Positions 7,901 through 15,168 of a stretch of 20,313 nucleotides of DNA are shown here, piece by piece; the first letter of the stretch is position 1, and the number at the start of each line of letters is the position of its first letter. The notes under the pieces are model-generated. The model made no database searches. It had not been told where the DNA came from and saw nothing but the letters and a program-made list of their open reading frames with translations. The stretch is from contig JAPLSP010000680.1 of the NCBI GenBank assembly GCA_026398575.1, positions 1 through 20,313 of the forward strand, given 5' to 3'. The translations under genes and the position numbers were made by a program. The DNA comes from Candidatus Sumerlaeota bacterium (GTDB taxonomy: Bacteria; Sumerlaeota; Sumerlaeia; JADFCT01).

Positions 7901-9250
7901 CTACAAATGCCACGGCGCGCGCATTGGCGCCGAGAGCATCCGGTTTGCTTCCTCGTCATTCGTAAAGCGTTCGGCCTTCGGGTCCCAGGCCAGTTTCTTT
8001 CCGCGCAGGATCGCGATATAGCCCAGCAGACACAAGGACGTGGTGCGATGGCCGATTTCTGCGTCCATGAGCGACGAGCCGCGCGTCTTGATCGCGTCAA
8101 TCCAGTCGCGCTTCTCCGGGATCAGCGGCAAATGAATTCCGCTCGGCGGAATCACAGATTTCAGGATGGATTCCGGCTCGGCTTTGAGATGGCTAAAACC
8201 CGCCTCCACCCATCCCTCGTCGCCCTCGAACCGCGTATAAGGGCGATCCAGCTTAAAGATCATATTCACGCCATTGGCGAATTTCATGCGCGTCTCAAAA
8301 CTCAGCAAAACGTTCCAGAGTCCGTCGCTGGGGAATTCGCCGGTTCCTTCGACTTCCACCGGGCCTGTGCGATCCGTGCCGTTGCCCCATTGCGCGATTT
8401 CATTCAGATGCGCCCCCCAATTCGTGATCATCCCGTCGCAATAATGGCGCACGCGCATCCAGCCGGGGCGGCCTTTGATGTCTTTAGGCGGATGCACGCG
8501 GTCCACGGTATAAGGCGCCTGCAACGCCGGTCCTTGCCAGGATTCGTAATCCACTTCTTCGGGGACGGGCATATCAGGCTTTAGCCCGCAACCAACGTCG
8601 CCGGCGGGCGTGCCGGTGCGGATGGTATGCAACTTGCCGATGCGGCCATTCAGGACCAACTCGACCGCGCGCACGAATGTTTTCAGCGAGCGCACTTCGG
8701 TGTCGGTGCGGAAGACGCGGCCCATGCGGCTGACCGTGTCGCTCAGCAGGCGGCCTTCCGCGATCGTGCGGACGAGCGGCTTTTCGCAACAGACGTCTTT
8801 GCCCGCGCGTGCGGCGGCAATGGCGTGCAGGGCGTGCCAGTGGTCGGGCGTCGAGACCATCACCGCGTCAATCTCCGGACGCGCCAGCAGCTCGCGAAAA
8901 TCCTTGAAGGTCTGGCAGCCCTTGTAGGCGCCCGATTCCTTGGCCTTGCTGTATGATTTCTCGACCGCGTCGCACGCCAACTCCACTCGCCAGGAGTCCA
9001 CGTCATTCACCGCGACGATCTGCACATCAGGGAAGGTCAAGAACTGCTTTAGATTGGCCAGATGCCCCTGCCGCCCGACGCCGATCATGCCGAGCGTCAC
9101 GCGGTTCGATGGCGCCACCGCCCCATCGGCGCCGAGCGCTGAAGAGGGGATAATGGTCGGGATGGCTGGGACGGCCGCGGCCAATCCGGCTAGAGTCGCC
9201 GTGCGCTTAACAAAATCGCGCCTGGAAATGCCTTTGCGTTTGCTAACCAT
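7901..9250 (-). CDS. Tat-exported Gfo/Idh/MocA family oxidoreductase
   Basis: 449 aa from ATG 9250. AAGGTG sits 6 nt upstream of this ATG, while the GTG at 9259 has no ribosome site, so 9250 is chosen. The Tat signal is SRRDFVKR (about residues 9-16) followed by a hydrophobic Ala/Leu stretch to ALGADG. The Rossmann motif is MIGVGRQG (about 55-62). The family motif EKP is at about 156-158, after STPDHWHALHAIAAARAGKD. A candidate catalytic histidine is in the NWGAHLNEI block. It is probably an NAD(P)-dependent sugar dehydrogenase or hydro-lyase acting outside the membrane. It shares strand and family with two other genes in the window, but the sequences differ clearly, so they are not recent duplicates. 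Confidence 0.92.
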   Translation of the reverse strand: MVSKRKGISRRDFVKRTATLAGLAAAVPAIPTIIPSSALGADGAVAPSNRVTLGMIGVGRQGHLANLKQFLTFPDVQIVAVNDVDSWRVELACDAVEKSYSKAKESGAYKGCQTFKDFRELLARPEIDAVMVSTPDHWHALHAIAAARAGKDVCCEKPLVRTIAEGRLLSDTVSRMGRVFRTDTEVRSLKTFVRAVELVLNGRIGKLHTIRTGTPAGDVGCGLKPDMPVPEEVDYESWQGPALQAPYTVDRVHPPKDIKGRPGWMRVRHYCDGMITNWGAHLNEIAQWGNGTDRTGPVEVEGTGEFPSDGLWNVLLSFETRMKFANGVNMIFKLDRPYTRFEGDEGWVEAGFSHLKAEPESILKSVIPPSGIHLPLIPEKRDWIDAIKTRGSSLMDAEIGHRTTSLCLLGYIAILRGKKLAWDPKAERFTNDEEANRMLSAPMRAPWHL

Positions 9251-9296
9251 GTTATTCACCTTATATGTGGGGGTCAGGATAAATTTGGGTTAGCAT

Positions 9297-9337
9297 GGAT
9301 TAGGGACAGGATGAATTAGAGTCAGGATATATTAGGA
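9297..9337. repeat. Degenerate inverted copies of the 16-bp repeat
   Basis: GATTAGGGACAGGATGAA and the following AATTAGAGTCAGGATA are diverged reverse complements of the 16-bp unit arrayed at 9415-9532. They lie just upstream of the gene starting at 9250. With the array they could pair across the AT-rich stretch 9338-9414. Confidence 0.7.
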
Positions 9338-9414
9338 TCTGCATAAAATGCTGTACTAATCGTTACTGCAATTTTGCTGCAAATATTTCGCACTACCACC
9401 CTCATTTCATCACT

Positions 9415-9532
9415 CATCCTGTCTCTAATCCATCCTGTCTCTAATCCATCCTGTCTCTAATCCATCCTGTCTCTAATCAATCCTGTCTCTAATCCATCCT
9501 GTCTCTAATCCATCCTGTCTCTAATCCATCCT
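9415..9532. repeat. 16-bp tandem repeat, about 7.4 copies
   Basis: Unit CATCCTGTCTCTAATC begins at 9415, 9431, 9447, 9463, 9479 (first base changed), 9495 and 9511, with a partial copy CATCCT at 9527. There are no spacers, so this is not a CRISPR array. The end of the array overlaps the last codons and the stop of the UroD-like gene (9521). Confidence 0.97.
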
Positions 9533-10453
9533 CGCCAGCCGTGTCAGCGTTTTGCCGACGCCATCCCAATCGCCCCGCTCGATCATCTTCGGGTCGGCGC
9601 AGCCGCGGATGATGATGTTCACGCCGCGCGTTTTGTCGCGGATGAAATCGAAGTCGGTGTTGTAGTCGGCCACCATGATCGAGGCGCCGGCCTCAACGAA
9701 ATAATCCACAAGGAGCGTGGACTTGCCGCCCATGATAACCGAAGGCGGCGGCGTCTTGAATTCGGAGCGCAGCGCGGAGATGATCCGCTTGTTATACGGA
9801 ATGACGTACTCGCCAAAGATCGCGGGATCAATCAGCGGCAACGTCGCCCAGGATTCATAGAGGTAAACGCCGCAGCCTCGTTGTGAAAGCGCGCGCGCGT
9901 GCCGCAGCGATAGCTCCGTTGTTTTCTCCATCAGCGCATGGACAGCCTCGGGCGCTTCATATATGTCGGCAATTAGTTTCTCGAAGCTGCGCAATTCGAC
10001 TGCTTGAGTAAAAACGCCGCCCATGCAGGCATAGACCCAGACTTCTTTTCCGATTTTCTCCGCGACCTTTCCCGCGGCTTCTTGAATCAGCGCAAGGCGG
10101 TTGCCGCCGCCGAACTTGGGCGACGCCAGCGCGCGCGCGTCGAGCGACGGCTGCGCTGCCAGTGGATGCGAGATGATTCCGGGAATCGAGTCGTGCGCGC
10201 CGTCACTGACTCGGCAGCCGAAGGCTTCGGCTTCGATGTTGTAGATATCAATGCCGACCGTGACGAGATCGTGTTGATAGAGCGCGTAGGAAGCCAGCGC
10301 CGCCTCGGCCATCAGCGCGGCGTCGTGGCCTGTCTCGCCGGGGCTTTTGCCAATGACGCGCGCGCCGTGCTCGTAAATGGATGGGACAAACGGAACGCGA
10401 TCCGGGGCGCGCCCCTCGATGGCGCATTCCAGCCTTTCGATGGGTTTCATCAT
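9521..10453 (-). CDS. UroD-like (MtaA/CmuA superfamily) protein
   Basis: 310 aa from ATG 10453; the next codon, at 10450, is also ATG. A reading from GTG 10498 has no ribosome site, and the family normally begins close to the pattern M-x-x-x-E-R-x-x-x-A-I-x-G-x-x-P-D-R-V-P, which is seen here just after 10453. The URO-D TIM barrel family includes haem-pathway decarboxylases and cobalamin- or corrinoid-dependent methyltransferases; stand-alone copies like this one are usually placed with the methyltransferases. The zinc-binding H-x-C seen in MtaA-type enzymes is replaced by IMGG (about 240-243), and the usual GNxDP by GCADP (about 284-288), so the chemistry is doubtful. No haem genes are nearby. 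The last residues and stop are encoded by the 16-bp repeat. Confidence 0.85.
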   Translation of the reverse strand: MMKPIERLECAIEGRAPDRVPFVPSIYEHGARVIGKSPGETGHDAALMAEAALASYALYQHDLVTVGIDIYNIEAEAFGCRVSDGAHDSIPGIISHPLAAQPSLDARALASPKFGGGNRLALIQEAAGKVAEKIGKEVWVYACMGGVFTQAVELRSFEKLIADIYEAPEAVHALMEKTTELSLRHARALSQRGCGVYLYESWATLPLIDPAIFGEYVIPYNKRIISALRSEFKTPPPSVIMGGKSTLLVDYFVEAGASIMVADYNTDFDFIRDKTRGVNIIIRGCADPKMIERGDWDGVGKTLTRLARMD

Positions 10454-10627
10454 AGCGTCGCCTGCCGCTTTGCGCACTTTGCTTGAAGAATAGCCCACGG
10501 GGCCAATTCACGATTGATATTGCCATCTAAGCATACGCGCCGGGAGCGGAGCAAGAGCCACGCGTGATAAGAAACAGATTTTTTTTGGTATGCAAAAACC
10601 GGGGAAGGCGCCACGCGCGGCCAGCTT

Positions 10628-10664
10628 AAAAAATCGAACCCGAGCTGCAAAGACCCTTCAGCTC
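10628..10664 (-). terminator. Weak intrinsic terminator candidate after the ferredoxin gene
   Basis: On the minus strand GAGCTG (10664-10659) and CAGCTC (10647-10642) can pair around an 11-nt loop. A run of six T follows (10633-10628) after an 8-nt spacer. The stem is short and the T-run distant, so confidence is low. Confidence 0.3.
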
Positions 10665-10684
10665 AGCCCCGTCCGAGCTCATCT

Positions 10685-10744
10685 GCCCGTCCGTGCCCGT
10701 CTGTGCCCGTCCGTGTCAGTCGGTGTTAGTCCGTGTCAGTCCGC
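10685..10744. repeat. 10-bp tandem repeat, six copies
   Basis: Units such as GCCCGTCCGT, GCCCGTCTGT, GTCAGTCGGT and GTTAGTCCGT follow each other at 10-bp spacing from 10685 to 10744. The array crosses the stop codon of the ferredoxin-like gene (10736-10738). The remaining gap 10454-10684 holds no gene. Confidence 0.93.
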
Positions 10745-11596
10745 CAGGATATCGCCCTGAATGCCGATGATGATTTCATTCAGCGGAATGGCCTTTCCCG
10801 ATTTCACGATTGCCGCTTGCGCGATGCGCATCAGACCACCGCAGCAGGGTACTTCCATGCGAACCACCGTCAGGCTGCGGATAGTGGAGGCTGAGAGGAT
10901 GCCCGCCAGTTTCTCAACATAGTAGGAGGCGTCGTCCAGTTTGGGACAGCCGATGGCCAGCGCCTTGCCGCGCAGCAGTCTGCGATGAAAATCCGCATAA
11001 GCAAACGGCGCGCAGTCGGCGGCGAGCAGCAGGTCCGCATCCTGAAAGCAAGGCGCCGCGGGGGGAACCAGTTTCAGTTGCACCGGCCACTGCGTCAATT
11101 CCGACGGCGCGGAGGCTGAAGCGCAGGCTTCCGGCGGGGCTGGCATGACGTTTGATAGCGCCTCGGCCGGACGCGCGAACATCTGCGCCCTGGACCCCGG
11201 GCAATCGCTTCTCGCGTGAACAGCCGCCGGCGGCTGCGGGAATGCGTGCGCGTTTGTTCCCAGCCATTGCCCCGGCGCGCTCTGAGGCGTTGTGGATGTA
11301 TGGGCAAGAGCCGGTTGCGCTCCCGGTTGCGCCGCCGATTGCCCATGCGCTTCGAGGTGTGCGAGATGCTCCTTGACTTCTTCTTCATCAAAGCTGTCGG
11401 CTTCGCGCTCTTCGATCGTAATGGCGCCCTGCGGGCAATGCCCGAGGCAGGCGCCGAGGCCGTCGCAGTAGGTCTCCTTGACCAGCCGCGCCTTGCCATC
11501 CACGATCTGGATGGCTCCTTCCGCGCACGCCGGCGCGCACAGGCCGCAACCATTACATTTGTCTTCATCAATCTTGACGATGCTGCGTTTGGACAT
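10736..11596 (-). CDS. 4Fe-4S ferredoxin-like protein with conserved C-terminal domain
   Basis: 286 aa; ATG 11596 has AAGGA about 9 nt upstream. An N-terminal bacterial ferredoxin domain has CNGCGLCAPAC (C14, C17, C20, C24) and a second group in CDGLGACLGHCP (C44, C50, C54), fitting two iron-sulfur clusters with an unusual second motif. A Pro/Ala-rich linker spans about 85-165. The C-terminal domain carries DCPGSR, SELTQWPVQL, AADCAPFAYADFH, GCPKLDD and MEVPCCGGL (C250-C251). I recognise this arrangement as a family found in strict anaerobes, often near hybrid-cluster protein genes, which are absent here. An electron-transfer role is inferred. A metal-regulator-like palindrome lies upstream at 11654-11677. 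Confidence 0.87.
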   Translation of the reverse strand: MSKRSIVKIDEDKCNGCGLCAPACAEGAIQIVDGKARLVKETYCDGLGACLGHCPQGAITIEEREADSFDEEEVKEHLAHLEAHGQSAAQPGAQPALAHTSTTPQSAPGQWLGTNAHAFPQPPAAVHARSDCPGSRAQMFARPAEALSNVMPAPPEACASASAPSELTQWPVQLKLVPPAAPCFQDADLLLAADCAPFAYADFHRRLLRGKALAIGCPKLDDASYYVEKLAGILSASTIRSLTVVRMEVPCCGGLMRIAQAAIVKSGKAIPLNEIIIGIQGDILAD

Positions 11597-11653
11597 GACG
11601 GGAAATCCTTGGATGATTTTTAGGAAGCACTTTCACGCGCCACGTAAATAAGC

Positions 11654-11677
11654 ATTTAGGTATAACTATACCTAAAT
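11654..11677. promoter_or_regulatory. Palindromic operator candidate resembling a DtxR/IdeR box
   Basis: The arms ATTTAGGTATA (11654-11664) and TATACCTAAAT (11667-11677) are perfect reverse complements around AC. The half-site TTAGGT/ACCTAA resembles the DtxR/IdeR iron-regulator consensus known from other bacteria. It lies 58 nt upstream of the ferredoxin start (11596) and 224 nt upstream of the divergent FAD oxidoreductase start (11902). Iron or manganese control of the ferredoxin gene is an inference. Confidence 0.6.
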
Positions 11678-11752
11678 AGCCCCCCTTTGTCAATCGGATT
11701 TTTTCAGGCGCCGGCGATTTTTTTTGGGCGCGGCGCCGCAGCCCTTGCGGCC

Positions 11753-11803
11753 GTTGCCATCGTTGCTGTCCTTGCGGTCCTTGTTGTCCTTATGGTCCTT
11801 CCG
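11753..11803. repeat. 9-bp repeat (GTCCTTNNN), copy A
   Basis: Four units at 9-bp spacing (GTCCTTGCG, GTCCTTGTT, GTCCTTATG, GTCCTTCCG from 11768), preceded by diverged units. The reverse complement of 11754-11791 matches 13997-14034 at about 35 of 38 bases. The 11597-11895 gap otherwise holds the operator-like palindrome at 11654-11677 and no convincing gene. Confidence 0.88.
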
Positions 11804-11901
11804 CGAAAAAGGCTTGTCCGCCGAAAGCGGATTGCCAATACTGCCGAAAAAATTGGGCGAATTCAAGCAACGGTCCATCGAAAAGCAGAAAAGGGATGGG
11901 A

Positions 11902-13312
<1,411 letters not shown>

Positions 13313-13326
<14 letters not shown>

Positions 13327-13448
13327 TTCGTGATTCGGAGTTCAGGCTTGGAACTTAAGGCTTGAGAATGAGAACTCAATCTTCTACTTCCGAACTACGA
13401 ATCACGAATCACCAGTCACGAATCCCCAGGCTCGAATCACGAATCACA
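13313..13448. repeat. 7-bp repeat TTCGTGA with facing inverted copies
   Basis: TTCGTGA occurs at 13313, 13320 and 13327. Reverse-complement copies (TCACGAA) recur between about 13397 and 13448, with related GAACT/AGTTC words between. The array can fold on itself. It fills the space between the FAD oxidoreductase and the leuD-like gene. Confidence 0.92.
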
Positions 13449-13470
13449 ATATAGCACAAAGGAGCTTGTG

Positions 13471-13974
13471 ATGGATAAATCCATAAGCGGGCGCGCGTGG
13501 GTGTTTGGCGATGACGTCAACACGGATATTATTTATCCCGGCAAATACACGTACGAAAAATTGAGTCCGGCCGAGATGGCCAAACATGCGATGGAAGACG
13601 CTGAGCCTGGCTTTGCCGGCAAAGTCAGGAAAGGCGATGTCATCGTCGCAGGGAAAAATTTCGGCTGCGGCTCATCGCGCGAGCAGGCGGCCGCGTGCCT
13701 GAAAGCGGCGGGCATTAGCGCGGTGATCGCCAAATCGTTCGCGCGCATTTATTTCCGCAACGCCATCAACCTCGGACTTCCCGTCGTACAATGTGCAGTC
13801 GCGGTCGAAGCCATCAAGCCGGGCGACGAGGTGACAGTGGACTTCACCGCCGGCGTCATCCTTCATGGCGGCCAGACCTACGCCTTCCCGCCATTGCCGG
13901 ATTCCGTCATGAGCATCCTCGAAAAAGGCGGCTTGGTAGAGCACGTGAAGGCGTCGCTGGCGCGGAAGTCTTGA
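13471..13974 (+). CDS. leuD: LeuD-type 3-isopropylmalate dehydratase / homoaconitase small subunit
   Basis: 167 aa from ATG 13471; AAAGGAG lies 6 nt upstream, while the GTG at 13468 is too close to it. GDDVNTDIIYPGKY (residues 10-23 or so), GKNFGCGSSREQAAACLKAA and AKSFARIYFRNAINLG are classic for the short (about 165 aa) archaeal/clostridial-type swivelling small subunit of the aconitase superfamily. It normally pairs with a large 4Fe-4S subunit (LeuC) to isomerise 2- to 3-isopropylmalate or related malates. No LeuC gene is in the window. The loop after the PG reads KYTYEK where many family members have a YLRT-like word, so the substrate may differ. The leuD symbol is by family only. Confidence 0.9.
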   Translation: MDKSISGRAWVFGDDVNTDIIYPGKYTYEKLSPAEMAKHAMEDAEPGFAGKVRKGDVIVAGKNFGCGSSREQAAACLKAAGISAVIAKSFARIYFRNAINLGLPVVQCAVAVEAIKPGDEVTVDFTAGVILHGGQTYAFPPLPDSVMSILEKGGLVEHVKASLARKS

Positions 13975-13989
13975 GTAAGGGCTGCAGCA

Positions 13990-14072
13990 AAACGCCAAGG
14001 ACTTCAAGGACCGCAAGGACAGCAAGGATGGCAAAGATCACGTGGACGCCAAGGACACCAAGGATGCCAAAG
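13990..14072. repeat. 9-bp repeat (AAGGACNNN), copy B
   Basis: Units with AAGGAC or AAGGAT at about 9-bp spacing lie in the gap between the leuD-like gene and rhuM. Positions 13997-14034 match the reverse complement of 11754-11791. The two sites face each other in inverted orientation around the FAD oxidoreductase and leuD genes. Confidence 0.88.
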
Positions 14073-14091
14073 CTGGATTAGGAGCAGAAGA

Positions 14092-15168
14092 ATGGTCAAT
14101 CACTCCGATGAAAAACTGCCTGCGAGATCAGGCCCCCAATCGGATCTCATGCTATATCAGACGGAAGATGGGCGGACGCGATTGGAAGTGCGTCTAGCGG
14201 GCGAGACGGTTTGGCTATCGCTCAATCAGATGGCGGCGCTCTTCCAACGCGATAAATCCGTCATCTCGAAGCATATAAAAAACATATTTAATGAAGGTGA
14301 ACTACAGCCCGAAGCAACTGTTGCAAATTTTGCAACAGTTCAAAGTGAAGGTGAACGCGAAGTAATTCGGGATGTCGAGTACTATAATCTCGATGTCGTC
14401 ATCTCCGTTGGCTATCGGGTGAAGTCCCACCGAGGCGTCCAATTTCGCATTTGGGCCACTCAACGGTTGCGCGAATACATCATTAAGGGATTTGCGCTTG
14501 ATGATGATCGGCTGAAGCAAGCCGGCGGCGGCAATTATTTTGAGGAATTACTCGCTCGCATCCGGGATATTCGCTCGTCTGAAAAAGTATTCTGGCGCAA
14601 GGCGCTCGATATCTACGCCACCAGCATTGACTACGATCCGAATACGGACTATTCGCATCAGTTCTTCGCGACGGTGCAAAATAAGATGCATTGGGCTGCG
14701 CATGGACACACTGCCGCTGAAATCATCGCCGCCCGCGCCGATGCTTCCCAGCCTCACATGGGGTTGACCTCCTGGTACGGTGTGCGACCGTCGAAATCGG
14801 ACATCAGCGTGGCGAAGAATTATCTCAACCAAGCGGAACTGGAAATCCTTAACCGGATCGTTTCCGCGTATCTCGATTTCGCTGAATTGCAGGCCCTTAA
14901 TCGCCGTCCGATGTATATGAAAGATTGGATCGCCAAGCTCGATGATTTCCTGCGACTCGGCGAGCGCGATGTCCTTGCCCATGCTGGCGCCGTCAGCCAT
15001 GAAGCAGCGCTTGCCAAAGCGAACGCCGAATACGAGAGATTTCGTTCCCTTGAGGACGCCAAACCATCACCTGTGGAAATGCATTTTCAGGAAGCGATCG
15101 AGCAAGCCAAGCAACTGGAGAAACTTCCTAAAAAGGCAAAGAAGCCTGGCAAGCTAAAAGCGAAATGA
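14092..15168 (+). CDS. RhuM-family protein
   Basis: 358 aa. ATG 14092 has AGGAG about 7 nt upstream. The segment GETVWLSLNQMAALFQRDKS with VISKHIKNIF, then YYNLDVVISVGYRVKSHRGVQFRIWATQ, is diagnostic of the RhuM (virulence protein RhuM) family. The N-terminal part resembles a phage-type helix-turn-helix / KilA-like region. The C-terminus is a Lys-rich tail (KKAKKPGKLKAK). The family is widespread on genomic islands, was named from a Salmonella pathogenicity island gene, and has no settled biochemical role; a DNA-binding or toxin-related role is plausible. Its TGA overlaps the ATG of the U32 gene by 4 nt, so the two are probably co-translated. It may be a recent arrival among unrelated genes. 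Confidence 0.9.
   Translation: MVNHSDEKLPARSGPQSDLMLYQTEDGRTRLEVRLAGETVWLSLNQMAALFQRDKSVISKHIKNIFNEGELQPEATVANFATVQSEGEREVIRDVEYYNLDVVISVGYRVKSHRGVQFRIWATQRLREYIIKGFALDDDRLKQAGGGNYFEELLARIRDIRSSEKVFWRKALDIYATSIDYDPNTDYSHQFFATVQNKMHWAAHGHTAAEIIAARADASQPHMGLTSWYGVRPSKSDISVAKNYLNQAELEILNRIVSAYLDFAELQALNRRPMYMKDWIAKLDDFLRLGERDVLAHAGAVSHEAALAKANAEYERFRSLEDAKPSPVEMHFQEAIEQAKQLEKLPKKAKKPGKLKAK

Noticed and set aside
9415..9532. 16-bp tandem array as a CRISPR array
   Set aside because: Units abut with no variable spacers, are too short, and no cas gene is near.
11690..11878. Small charged minus-strand ORF with KD repeats
   Set aside because: It is only the 9-bp repeat translated on the other strand.
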